Shown here one piece after another: positions 51,796 to 60,476 of a DNA stretch of 64,000 bases; position 1 is the stretch's first letter; each line of letters begins with the position of its first letter. The stretch lies in contig CAUYUJ010016693.1 in assembly GCA_963575745.1 (NCBI GenBank), positions 181,001 through 245,000 of the forward strand, given 5' to 3'. The notes beneath the pieces were generated by a model that saw only the letters and a list, made by a program, of their open reading frames with translations, made no database searches and had not been told where the DNA came from. Source of the stretch: Prorocentrum cordatum. Lineage: Eukaryota; Sar; Dinophyceae; Prorocentrales; Prorocentraceae. The position numbers and the translations under genes are program-made.

Positions 51796-52012
51796 CGAGG
51801 TTCAAATCACGCGCCCTCCTCCTCCTCTCCTCCTCCTCCTCATCATCATCATCATCATCATCATCATGATCACCTCCCTTCGCACTAGTTTGTGCCGTCC
51901 GCACGGCACCGGGGCGTCCTTTCATCCAAGGCTGGCCCTTATAGTTGACAAACAGGATGGACACTGTCTGCGCGGTCTCTACCAAGAACACAACGGTGTT
52001 CATCAAATTGGG
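46024..52012 (-). CDS. SPF1: P5A-type ATPase, C-terminal three exons (partial gene)
   Basis: Exons 51919-52012, 46511-46637 and 46024-46219 join in frame to give the last 138 residues of a P5A ATPase, the family of yeast Spf1 and human ATP13A1. These are endoplasmic-reticulum pumps that remove misinserted transmembrane helices. Family features visible are PNLMNTVVFLVETAQ, the loop NYKGQPW with LTENRALFF, and FPEINALIHLSPFP before the last helix. The intron phases agree, leaving one base then two bases of split codons. The catalytic core (DKTGT, TGD, hinge) would lie upstream; I did not find it between 52 and 64 kb, so the gene is either partly outside the window, spread over very large introns, or a 3' fragment. 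No lesion is seen in these exons. Confidence 0.85.
46220..46510 (-). other. Intron, 291 bp, GT-AG
   Basis: From GTTCGCG at 46510 down to CCAG at 46220. Contains stops in the frame of the flanking exons. No repeat seen inside. Confidence 0.8.
46511..46637 (-). CDS. SPF1: P5A ATPase exon (penultimate)
   Basis: Minus strand. The acceptor is CCCGCAG. Joined to the previous exon it completes Gly and reads LTENRALFFSVFIMSGSMVA, then AAWEVFPEINALIHLSPFPN and D. The PE-N and L-P-P pattern before the final helix is typical of the family. An in-frame TGA about 12 codons upstream of the acceptor shows the exon cannot extend much further. The donor is GACAG followed by GTTCGCG, a canonical GT. Confidence 0.85.
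46640..47145. other. Intronic sequence without recognised feature
   Basis: Purine-rich near 46720-46800 (plus strand). Nothing else seen. Confidence 0.5.
47150..47485. repeat. CAAGACGGCC repeat block 5
   Basis: A loose block: CAAGATGGCTCC, CCAAGATGGTCTCC and AGAGCCCGAAG units. No clear AT-rich core here. Confidence 0.65.
47543..47600. repeat. TA/CATA run
   Basis: About nine TA repeats, then ACATGCACACATGC and TACATATATGTATACATG. Confidence 0.9.
47610..48960. other. Intronic sequence without recognised gene
   Basis: Ordinary composition. Short open frames on both strands with no support. Confidence 0.5.
48970..49860 (+). pseudogene. Decayed plus-strand coding-like segment inside the ATPase intron
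   Basis: A plus-strand frame reads ARVVWEDGTDALVNGMAKLV, ARRTVIVESVVYRSVVVDKG and EANAAYNEIPKVIR, then one TAG (49184-49186), then RREGGERIDWTARGPPYVAL and more for about 80 codons in the same frame. Later, in another frame, it reads HEAVLSIALNVQDLETARML with WLIVAKCPIEKPR. The balanced composition, valine-rich strands and opposite orientation to the host gene suggest a decayed mobile element or gene fragment. No family recognised. Confidence 0.3.
49390..49439. repeat. 25-bp perfect tandem duplication
   Basis: Two exact copies of a 25-bp unit containing the near-palindrome ACGCATGCGCG. Confidence 0.97.
50010..50258. repeat. Poly-C region with two left arms of an inverted repeat
   Basis: Long C runs interrupted by GAAAACCGG-GGTCACTACC-GGTTCGAACC units at about 50129-50165 and 50174-50213. 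Confidence 0.9.
50262..50850. repeat. CCACTGTCC minisatellite
   Basis: About 590 bp of CCCCACTGT and CCACCACTGTCC units of 9-12 bp with CCACCACCAC variants. Confidence 0.95.
50868..51082. repeat. Four right arms of the inverted repeat
   Basis: GGTTCGAACCGG-AGTGACC-CCGGTTTTC units at about 50880, 50933, 50990 and 51044, opposite in orientation to those at 50.13-50.21 kb. G runs separate them. Confidence 0.9.
51365..51475. repeat. ATCGACGCTA tandem repeat
   Basis: About nine units of 10-13 bp, variants of ATCGACGCTA and CCGACGCTAG. Confidence 0.9.
51644..51872. repeat. CAT/ATC trinucleotide array
   Basis: About 48 CAT triplets to 51793, then a CTC-rich break, then ten more CAT. Lies just inside the large ATPase intron, 47 bp from the donor. 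Confidence 0.97.
51919..52012 (-). CDS. SPF1: P5A ATPase exon (antepenultimate membrane region)
   Basis: Minus strand. A pyrimidine-rich tract and GGCTCCAG precede the exon. It encodes PNLMNTVVFLVETAQTVSIL, then FVNYKGQPWMK, one membrane helix and the cytosolic or lumenal turn NYKG that is strongly kept in P5A pumps. It ends ATGAAAG followed by GACGCC, giving a GA donor, a non-canonical type known from dinoflagellate introns. Reading on without splicing leads into a CAT-array-derived Asp run, which supports the splice. Confidence 0.85.
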
Positions 52013-52560
52013 CTGGAGCCGGACGTTGGGAACGAGGAAAAGCAGAACGCGGAGGAAAATAATACTCCGAGTGAGGAGAGTCAAGGGATAACGAGAAAGA
52101 TGAGTAAGTGAGTGAGGCAGCTGGAAGTGGCAGCAGGGAGTTAGAACGAGGAGCAAGAGAGGTCATACTGCGAACGAGGCAGCAGGATGTGGCACAGGGG
52201 CGGAAATAGGAAAAATGAGACGGTGAGTGAGGGGAGGTGGAGACGAAGGAGAAGGAAGTGACATATTATAACTTGGAACGTTTGCAATACACAAGTCCTT
52301 TGCAACTCATCAAAAGATGCTACTGTGTGCCTCGTGCCCCACTCAGGGGGATAGGGGCGTATCGCTAAGAGGAACACGATTTGAATTTGGAGAACTTCAC
52401 CGTCGTCGTCGCCGCCGCGTCGTCTCCGCCATCGTCGTTGTCCCCGTCTACATAACTACATCATAGGTGGGAGAAACAGCGTAATCACACACCGTCGGTG
52501 CTCAGCTCCGATCTCTTGGACTGGCACTGGGCCCCCCTCCCTGGCGCGTAGATAAGGGTT
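52013..52560. other. Upstream intron sequence, no feature
   Basis: Begins with the polypyrimidine tract (minus strand) of the exon acceptor. No further exon recognised. Confidence 0.5.
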
Positions 52561-52562
52561 GC

Positions 52563-52705
52563 CATTGCATGGGCTATGCATCGGCCAAGAGTAGGCCGAT
52601 GCGTAACCGATGCGTAGGCCTACCAGCGCTTCGCCCGATAGGCCCTGTAATACCCTATGCGTGTACTTATGGTAGACCTGTGCGCAGGCTGCGCATAGAA
52701 GGCCA
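52563..52705. repeat. Palindromic CCTATGCATAGG island 1
   Basis: GCTATGCATCGGCC, GTAGGCCGATGCG and TACCCTATGCGTG units, self-complementary. Confidence 0.75.
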
Positions 52706-53714
52706 TACATGAAGCTAAATTGAGAAGCCCAGCGCTCCAATTCAAGTTGTGAGTCCGCAAATGCTTTTGTTTCTAATGAGTATAAACAACATGAAACAAA
52801 ACTGATAATCAACTCAAATCCGTGGTTTCCCATAATTAGAATCAATGTGGAAAACCCTGCGACAATTCGTAATTCCCCACGAACGAATGTTTATCTTAAT
52901 TGCGCTAGGTCCCTTTCGTTCGCTCGCTCGCTCGCCGAGGTGGTACGCAATCGATTATCATTGCAACGCCTTCCTATCGGATCCCGCCGTGATGGTTTCC
53001 AACTGGTTCCCGTAAAAACGCCTTCCGATCGGATCCACTTGTATTGGTTCTCGGCAAATAGCTATTGGAACGCCTTCCATGAAACCCCGTTGTGATGGTT
53101 GCCCACCAAACTCCTACTGGAACCCCTTCCAATAGAAAACCGATGTAAAGCTGGCCAATAATATTCCTACTGTAATGCCGTTCGCCGGGGACCCATTGTA
53201 ATGGATCCCTGCAGGATGTCTAATGTAACGCTTTCCAAAAGAATCCCGTTGAGTGTAATTTGCACTAAAAGTTTCTATTTGATCGCCTTCCAATCGGATC
53301 CCGTTGAGAACGCTGTCCGAAGCAATCTGAATGTAACGCCTTCCAATGGGATCCGTTTGAGGGCGGCCTCCACTTGGAGTCATACTTGTAACGCCTTACA
53401 ATAGAATCCCGTTGTAATGGTTTCCAACTGGATTCCTCATTTGGAACGCCTTCCAAAAGGTTCCCGTTGTACTGGTGCCCAGCTGGGTCCCTATTGTCGG
53501 GCCTTCCAATCGGATCCCGGTGTAACGGTTTCCAACTTAGTTCCTGTTGCAACGCCTTCCAATAAGATCTCGTTGTAACGGTTTCCAATTGCATTTCAAA
53601 CTGTAGCGCCTTAGTGGTGGTTCCTCATGTGACTCCTCCGTACCGCCGTCCGGCAAGTTTCTTTTGTAGCGGTTTCCAAAACAATTTCGATCGCAACCGT
53701 TCCCACTAGGACCC

Positions 53715-53830
53715 TCGTGCAGACTGTTCATAGGTTTACCATAGGCCCATGCATAGCCGATGCGCGTGCCTATGGTAAGCCTATACAAAGCCTCTGCGTA
53801 GGCCTATGGTAAGGCTACGGTAAGGCTGAG
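53715..53830. repeat. Palindromic island 2
   Basis: TAGGCCTATGGTAAGGC, GCCTATGGTAAGCCTAT units within the 53-bp array. Confidence 0.9.
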
Positions 53831-54177
53831 CAGGGTCGTGCGAGCCGTGGTCGTGGTTATGAATTGGATTTCTATTGCCACGCCTTCCAATTGGATGCCT
53901 TGGTAGTGGTTTCCATGTAGGTTCCTATTGCAAGGCCTTTCAGTAGGATCCCTTGGTAACGGTTTCCAAGTCGATTCCTGCTTGTAGCACCTTCCAATAG
54001 CAGTTCTTTGTAATGGGTTCGAATTGGATTCCCAGCGAAGCGCCATCCAACATAATCCCGTTGTAGTGGCTTCCAAGTGGATTCCCAGTGTAACGCCTTC
54101 AAGAAGGTTTCATCTGTAATGGTTTCCAACTGGTTCCTAGTGTCACAGTTCGCAGTAGGGCCCAAGTGTAAACTGTT

Positions 54178-54260
54178 CATTGGTCTACCATCGGCCTATG
54201 CGCAGCCTGTGCATAGGCCTGTGGTAAGCCTAGACGCAACCTGTGCAGGCCTATCTTGGG
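54178..54260. repeat. Palindromic island 3
   Basis: GGCCTATGCGCAGCC and GCATAGGCCTGTGG units. Confidence 0.9.
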
Positions 54261-55504
54261 CCTACGGCAATTCTTAGGAGGCACGTGCTAACCGTTGCCG
54301 TGGATCTTCACATGGATTCTTAGCGCAATGCCTTCAAATAGGATGCGTTTACATGGTTTCAAATTGTACATCCATTGCAACGCCTTCCAATCATATCCCG
54401 TTGTGCGGGTTTCCAGTGTGACTACTACGTGTATCACCGTCCAATAGAAGCCCGCTCTGGTGGTTTCGAACTAGATTCCAAATATACCACCATCCATTCG
54501 AATCCCGTTGTAATGGTTTCCAGTTGAATTCCTACTGTAATGCCTTCCAACAAGATCCCATTCTGACCGGAACGCCTTCCAATAGGATCCCGTTGTAGTG
54601 GTTTCCAAGTGGGTTCCTGTTCCAGCGCCTTTCCATGGAAACCCGTTGTAGTGATTTCCACTTATCTCGAATATACCACCTTCCAACAGGATCCCGTTGT
54701 AGTGGTTTCAAAATGAATTCCGAATGTACTTCCACACGGATCCCATCGTAGTAGTTTCCAATTGACTCCTCTTGCAATGCCTTGCCACAAAACCACGTTG
54801 TAATGGCTTCCAATTGATTCCGAAAAAAGCGTTTTCCAACAAGATCCCGTTGCAGTGGTTTTCTCAGGATTCCTTTTGCAACGCTTGACCAACAAGATCC
54901 CGTTGTAATGGTTGCCACTTGGATTTCTAAACGTAGCGCCTTCCAACCGGATACCTGTTGCACAGATTTCCAAGCAGATTCCTATCGCAACGCCTTCCGA
55001 TAGGATCCCGTTGTACCAGTGTCAAACTTGATTCCTATCGTCGCGCCTTCCCATAGGATCCAAGCGTAACGGTTTCCAGTTGGATTCCAATTGTATCGCC
55101 TTCCGACAAGATGCCGTTGTCGTGTTCCCCAATCGATTCACACTGTACCGCCTGCCGGCAAGATCCCCCGGAAGGGTTTCCAACCGGATTCAGATTGTAG
55201 TTCCTTCCAACAAGATCCCGTTGTAACGGTTCCAATCGGATTCGTAGCGTAACGCCTTCCAGCAGGAACTTGTTGTAATGGTCGTTGCATGAACTCCTAT
55301 TGCTATCGCTTCCAATAGAGCCCCACTGTAATACTTCTTGTACGGCCTTCCAGCAGGATTCCTATTGTAACGCTGTCGAATAAGATCCCGTTGCAATGGA
55401 TTCAAATTGAAATCCTACTGTACCACCTGCCAATAGGATCCCAAAATAATGGTTTCCAACTGATTCCACTTGTAATTGTTTCCATTAGGACACTCGCGGA
55501 CGCT

Positions 55505-55628
55505 GTTCAGAAGCCCGCTATAGGCATATGCATAGCCTAAGCAAAGGCCTGTGGTAAGCCTATACACAGCCAGCGCATAGGCATATGGCAAGCCTACGGT
55601 AAGCCTATGGTAGGCCGATGCGCGCCGT
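55505..55628. repeat. Palindromic island 4
   Basis: GCATATGCATAGCCTA, GGCCTGTGGTAAGCCTA and GCCTATGGTAGGCC units. Confidence 0.9.
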
Positions 55629-56189
55629 TGTAGCAGTTTCCAATCATTTTATGTTTGCAACGCCTGCCAATCGGACTCCACTGGCATGGTTTCCAACATG
55701 ATCCCTTTTCGAAATGCCTTCCAACATATCCTTTTGTGTTGGTTTTCCCATGTACTCCTATTGTAACACCTTCCCATGGGATCCCGTTGCACCGGTTTCC
55801 AAGTGATTCCGATTGTAACGCCTTCCAATCGAATCCCGACGTTGTGATTTCCAAGCCGATTTCTTTTATGACGCCTTCCAATACGATCCCTTTGATATTG
55901 TAACGCATTGCAGCAACATCCCTTCGTACTGGTTTCTAATCGGATTCCTACTCCATCGCTTTCCCATAAGATCCCATTGGAATGGTTTCCCATCGGATTC
56001 CTCTTGCAACGCCTTCCAATAGGATCCCATCGTACTGGTTTCCAATTGGATTCCTAGTGTAACGCCTTCTAGTGAGAGGCCTTTGTACTGGTGTCCTAAT
56101 GTAACACATTCCTATCGCTTCGTATTGGCTCCCAATCGGATTCCTAATGTAACGCCTTCCAAGAAGACTCCAGTAAAAGGTTGTCCGCG

Positions 56190-56590
56190 TGCCTACCATA
56201 GGCCTATGCGTAGCCGGAGCATAGACCACTGGTAGGCCTATACATAGCCTATGTAATAAACGTATGGTGGACCTATGGTGGACAATTTGTAGGCCTAAGT
56301 CTATGGTTAGTCTATGCATGGGCCTCGAGTGCGGAATCTGCATAGACTAAGGGTATGCCTACAGCAGGATGATGGGCTATGCGTAGAGTACTGGTAGGCT
56401 TACCAATCGGCCTACGCATAGGCTATTGGTAGGTCTACGGTAGGCCTACGCATAGCCTATGCATACGCCTATCGCAGGTCTATGCGCAGTCTGCGCATAG
56501 GCCTGTGGTAGCCCTATGCGTAGGCCTATACGCACAGGCTCCGCATGGGCCTACCATAGGCCGATGCATAGTTTGTGCGCAAGCCTATTG
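56190..56590. repeat. Palindromic island 5 (longest)
   Basis: About 400 bp of TAGGCCTATGCATAGCC-type 10-12 bp units on both strands; ends the satellite region. Confidence 0.9.
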
Positions 56591-56591
56591 G

Positions 56592-56662
56592 ATCCTTGCC
56601 TGCTGGCGCGCGGAGCCCGCCAAGGGCGCCGGAGGCGCCGCTGGCGGGGATAGAGCGCGACG
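56592..56662 (+). repeat. Dispersed repeat R13, copy 1
   Basis: GGATCCTTGCCTGCTGGCGC, GCGGAGCCCGCCAAGGGC and GCCGGAGGCGC match GGATCCTCGTCCCTGGCGCG, CGGAGGGCGCCAGGGGC and GCCGGAGGCGC at 58157-58228. Confidence 0.75.
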
Positions 56663-56738
56663 CAAGAAATGCGAGCGGGCCTTCCCGAACAACTATGTCT
56701 ACGCATGTTTTTCTTATTCTAGCTGTCTCCATCCACAG

Positions 56739-56905
56739 ACGCTGAGCGGCTCATGGACAAAATCAGCCTGCGGCGGCTGCTCGGCATGATCTGGGCACCC
56801 ACGGAACGCTATCGACAAGGCGCAGCTGACGGAAACCACCCCGCGGCTCGAAAACTGGCCGCGAGCTTCCAAAACCTCTCGAGCATGTCCTCCCTAGCGT
56901 TGCCC
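56739..56905 (+). CDS. Exon-like segment, plus strand, unknown protein
   Basis: Follows a polypyrimidine tract and ATCCACAG acceptor. It reads AERLMDKISLRRLLGMIWAP, TERYRQGAADGNHPAARKLA and ASFQNLSSMSSL, amphipathic and helical, with no low complexity. No donor could be fixed: the frame runs on through poorer sequence to about 57256. No family recognised. Confidence 0.4.
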
Positions 56906-56918
56906 CTTAGTCGTTGTC

Positions 56919-57011
56919 TCAGGCTTCAGCCGCGGAGCGGCCGCGGACAAGAGTGGCAGGGCGCTCCAGGAAGGGCCGGTCCCAAGTCTCCCACAGCTGC
57001 TTCATGTAGTC
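56919..57011 (-). CDS. Exon-like segment with stop, minus strand, unknown protein
   Basis: The acceptor GCTCGCAG is followed by GACTACATGAAG, the same CGCAG-then-GACT context as the ATPase exon at 46637. It reads DYMKQLWETWDRPFLERPAT, then LVRGRSAAEA and TGA (complement 56919-56921). If real, it is a terminal exon of a minus-strand gene whose upstream exons lie beyond 57 kb, possibly including 58900-59010. The segment is short, so chance cannot be excluded. Confidence 0.35.
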   Translation of the reverse strand, partial: DYMKQLWETWDRPFLERPATLVRGRSAAEA

Positions 57012-57055
57012 CTGCGAGCCGCGTCTCGTTTTGCGTCCCCCATCCGTTTTCTCTT

Positions 57056-57165
57056 CCTTCTCCTCCTCCTCCTCCTCCTCCTCCTCCTTGTCCCCCTCTG
57101 CTTGTTCTCCTCCTCCTCCTCCTCGTCGTCGTCGTCCTCCTCCTTCTCCTCCTTCCTGGCCTCCC
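57056..57165. repeat. CTC/CTT microsatellite with GTC run
   Basis: CTC triplets with a CGTCGTCGTCGTC interruption. Confidence 0.9.
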
Positions 57166-57345
57166 CTCGTCGCGAAAAAACACGACGGACGGTTTTTGGT
57201 CGTGTTCGGCTTCCGAAGGCCCCATCGGGCCTCCAGGCCGTCGAACACACGAATGAACAAAAGAGCTGGTCCTGGGGAAGGGGCGCAGACCTCCAGGGGT
57301 CCAAGTTGTAAAATCAATGCGAAGTCGGAGTTCTGGTATCTGACA
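57165..57345 (+). repeat. Dispersed repeat R1, copy 4
   Basis: GTCGCGAAAAAACACGACGG, GTCGTGTTCGGCTTCCG, GGGCCTCCAGGCCGTC, GGTCCTGGGGAAGGGG and CAGACCTCCAGGGGTCC: the best preserved copy, containing all landmarks of the other three. Confidence 0.85.
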
Positions 57346-57349
57346 CCCT

Positions 57350-57550
57350 GCCCTCCTCCATCTTACCCTCGTTTTCTTGCTCCTGGTGCTGTTCATGCTC
57401 TCTCCTTTCTCATTATTATGCGTTTGCTCTTCCTCCGAAACCATTTGTTTTTACTCCTCCTGCGGCTGCTGATCCGCCTCGTTCTTCTCCTCGTCCTCCT
57501 TCCCCTCGTCCACACTCCTCCCCCCAAGTAGATCGCTTCCTTCATCAGCC
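57350..57550. repeat. Pyrimidine-rich tract
   Basis: CTCC/TTCC-rich, no fixed unit. Confidence 0.7.
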
Positions 57551-57559
57551 TATTCGTCA

Positions 57560-58150
57560 GCATCATACTCCGCATCATCATGCTCCTCAATCGCCCAATG
57601 AAGCGCACACGATTCCCCTAGACAAGCTCGTTAACACAATATTGCGAATATCTGTTTATGATAGGCGACGCCTCCCGGCGATACCGTTAGCACAACACCG
57701 TAGACACATTTGCATATACGGCTTGAGTTCCATTTCAGACACCAGCGGTTTAAGTTTCTGATGACGGGCTGAACTATGTCCTTGCGGGTTATACTCAGCA
57801 TTCGTAAGGTCCCCTCAGGATGCAATTTTGACTGCGCTCTGCAGCCCAAGTTCTTCCCCCGGCCTGCTGCTCTGACGACGGGGACGACTGATGCCTGCTT
57901 CGAGCATGCCGAGAGCTAGATTTTGCCGCCCGCGCAGCCACTACGCATCTCATGCAGCAGCCGCTGTAGCGCCTGTTGACCGCGAGCTCCATGCAAGGTG
58001 GCGGATGTGCGAGGCAGCATGGCGAGATGTCGGACAAAAGGTCCTCCTCCTCATCCTCTTCCCCAACCCCCACACACCGCTCGCCTTCGCTGGGGAACAA
58101 GTAGTGGCATGAACACGAACTCTTGGAGGTCCGCGCGGATTTGCAGGATC
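57560..58150. other. No gene recognised
   Basis: Balanced sequence with short open frames on both strands. Confidence 0.5.
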
Positions 58151-58154
58151 GCTG

Positions 58155-58230
58155 CTGGATCCTCGTCCCTGGCGCGCGGAGGGCGCCAGGGGCGGGCGGC
58201 GCCGGAGGCGCGGCCAGTGGGGCCCCAGTG
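58155..58230 (+). repeat. Dispersed repeat R13, copy 2
   Basis: Second copy of 56592-56662, same orientation. Confidence 0.75.
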
Positions 58231-58419
58231 CCGACCCAACGAATCCGCGCAGAGCTCCTAAAATTTCTGTTTACGCAATTGTTTGTTCGCCGTTCTCCGC
58301 CGTTCATCCCCCCCTCCTGCAACGACGATGGTGACAATTACCATCACCACGGCGACGTTGCCGAGAACGACGATGCCGACGACATGCCCCGCATCGAGGC
58401 CCCGCGGGAGGGCGCGCGC

Positions 58420-58680
58420 GAGCGCAGAAGGAGCGGAGAGGGGGGGAGGGAAGGGGGAGGACGGCGGGGGGAGGACGGGACTCATGGACTCAGGGCCCAG
58501 ATGTCCCCGAAACATTCCCATGAAGGGATCAGTGCCTGGGGTGTGCGCAGCTCTGGGACGGCATGCAGACCCAGGGGGGGACGGGAGAGGGAAGGACCGA
58601 GGAAGGGGGGAGGGACGTAGGAGTGGGGGAGGGCGGAAGAGGAGGAGCAGAAGGAACTCTTTGGAACCCGCTTGCTAAAC
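58420..58680. repeat. Purine-rich GGGGAGG tract
   Basis: GGGAGGGAAGG and GAGGACGGGG runs. Confidence 0.75.
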
Positions 58681-58899
58681 CAGGACCGGCAGCAGAGACG
58701 CCCAGGAGGCTGCAGCACCCCGAGACGAGGCGGACCCCAAAAGGAACCCCCGCTCCCTCACCCGAGACGAGCCACCAGCCAAGGGCCTCTGCGCCGCTGC
58801 AGCTTTTTCGGCCCAGCGGCGGCCTGAGCAGCAGCACGAGCTGCCCCCCTGCGGGCCAGGAGGAGAAAGGGGGGGAGAAGGGGGAGAGAAGGGAGGGAC

Positions 58900-59010
58900 G
58901 ACGGAGGGAGGGCCCGCTGGGCCAAGCGGCTCCTGCTCCTCTTCCTCGTCCACCTTCTCGAGGTAGCCGCGCCACCTGAGCTTCTCCACCCTCCACCACT
59001 CGTTGACGTC
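58900..59010 (-). CDS. Exon-like acidic segment, minus strand, unknown protein
   Basis: The possible acceptor GCGAGAG is followed by GACGTCAACGAG. It reads DVNEWWRVEKLRWRGYLEKV, then DEEEEQEPLGPAG. Three Trp in 14 residues and the Arg/Lys-Trp pattern are unlike the surrounding low-complexity frames. No donor fixed. It may belong with the terminal exon at 56919-57011. No family recognised. Confidence 0.35.
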
Positions 59011-59034
59011 CTCTCGCGGGCAGCATTGTGGACA

Positions 59035-59215
59035 CCAGGCCTACCTCCCCATTTGTCCTCCCTCCTGCCCCCCCCACCTCCTCCACTTATCCTCGTCCCT
59101 CCCTGCCTGCTTTCCCTTTTCTCGTTCCCTCCTCCCTCTTCTCTCCAACCTCCCGATACCCTGCTTCATCCACCATTTTCATCCTCCCCCTCTCATCCGC
59201 CTTTTGTTACGGCTG
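59035..59215. repeat. Pyrimidine-rich tract
   Basis: CCCCCCCACC, CTCCTCC and TTCCC runs. Confidence 0.7.
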
Positions 59216-59246
59216 GCCGTATGGCAAGGAAAGGTTATCCTCCCAT

Positions 59247-59349
59247 CGGCTCTCTCCTCCTCCTCCTCCTCCTCCTCCTCCTGCTTCTCCTGCTCCTCCT
59301 GCTCCTCCTCCTGCTCCTCCTCCTCCTCCTCCTCCTCCTCCTCCTCTGA
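59247..59349. repeat. CTC trinucleotide array
   Basis: About 33 CTC/CTG triplets. Confidence 0.97.
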
Positions 59350-59539
59350 GGTGGAACTTTCTGGGGGGACCAGCTCAGGAGAAACATCGAGCTGCAGTAG
59401 GCGATACATCGTCGATCCGCCACTTTGTCACGTTGAGGCAAGGTCAATATGGTAGGGTTTCTTTGGAATTCTGATAAGGGGCCGCCCCTCCACAGGCAGA
59501 CTCCTGCGCGCACAGCCTCTCCTTTCCGAGGCCACTCCC

Positions 59540-59765
59540 CCCGTGCCCGCTCGAGGATGATGCACTTCCCGCATGGCAGCTAATGCCTGACCCCCCTCCT
59601 TTCACGCGTGCCCGCGTGAGGATGGTGCACTTCCCGCATGGCAGTTAATACCTGAACCCCCTTTCACGCGTGCCCGCTCAAGGATGGTGCACTTCCCGCG
59701 TGACAGCTTATGCCTGAACCCTCATCCCATGCGCGCCCGCTCGAGGATTGTGCACTTCCCGCTTT
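59540..59765 (+). repeat. 63-bp tandem repeat, four units
   Basis: GTGCCCGCTCGAGGATG, GTGCACTTCCCGC and GGCAGCTAATGCCTGA recur with steps of 64, 62 and 63 bp. Confidence 0.95.
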
Positions 59766-59834
59766 CCCAGGCGCTGCACCCAAGCGCTCCAGGGCATCCC
59801 AAGCCACGATCCCTCGCTAAAGCTTTCAAGACGG

Positions 59835-60351
59835 ACAGTGCAGGTAACCAAGGACACCAAGACGGCCCAAGATGCATCGAAGACGGCCCAAGATGGTCCC
59901 TAGGCGGCCGAATATGGATTCAAGACCGCCCAAGATGCCTCCAGGAGACCCTCAAAGTTACCCGAATAGGACACCCAACACAGGAGACAGCAAACTCATT
60001 CATACTCGTTTCCATTCTCGCCTTTCCAGGCTGCCGCCAGCTGAACACAGCCCGAGACGACTCCACGATGGCCCAAGAGGCATCCAAGACGGCCCCAAAA
60101 CGGCCCAAGCGGGCCGCCCGTGGGACCCAAGACGGCCTTAGATGGCCGTTCGACGGCACAAGAAGGCGCCAAGACGGCCCCACGACCGCCGGACACCCCA
60201 CATACGGCCAAGAGGGCCCCAAGACGGCTCAAGAAACTCCCAAACTGGCGTAAGAGGGCCCCAACACGGAACACAGCACAAGAGGCCCCCAAGGGACCTC
60301 GAAAACTGCCCCACAGGAGGCCAAGGCAGCCCCAGAGCAGCCCAAAAGAGT

Positions 60352-60352
<1 letters not shown>
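59835..60352. repeat. CAAGACGGCC repeat block 6 with AT-rich core
   Basis: Ten-bp units flank a core at about 59985-60045 with CTCATTCATACTCG and TTCTCGCCTTTCCAGGC. Runs directly into the CAT array. Confidence 0.85.
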
Positions 60353-60353
<1 letters not shown>

Positions 60354-60419
<66 letters not shown>

Positions 60420-60442
60420 CATCCTCATCCTCATCCTCATCC

Positions 60443-60476
<34 letters not shown>

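Larger units (their letters stand above)
46638..51918 (-). other. Intron, 5281 bp, GA-AG, loaded with repeats
   Basis: From GACGCC at 51918 to CCCGCAG at 46638. Holds a CAAGACGGCC block, a TA run, a plus-strand open segment, the C-rich inverted repeat with minisatellite and the CAT array described separately. Confidence 0.75.
52930..56180. repeat. 53-bp satellite array, about 55 units
   Basis: The unit has two similar halves of about 26-27 bp: CGCCTTCCAATAGGATCCCG with TTGTA, and TGGTTTCCAATTGGATTCC with TATTGTAA. The array is interrupted by palindromic islands at about 53715-53830, 54178-54260 and 55505-55628. Minus-strand frames give recurring peptides such as GNHYNGILLEG, but 53 is not a multiple of three and stops recur, so I do not call a protein. 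Confidence 0.95.

Noticed and set aside
51452-52156. A 234-codon minus-strand frame with a long Asp run
   Set aside because: Only 51919-52012 of it is the ATPase exon. The Asp run is the complement of the intronic CAT array and the upstream part is the polypyrimidine tract.
53114-56343. Minus-strand peptides with recurring GNHYNGILLEG
   Set aside because: The 53-bp unit shifts frame at every step and stops recur, so these are satellite products.
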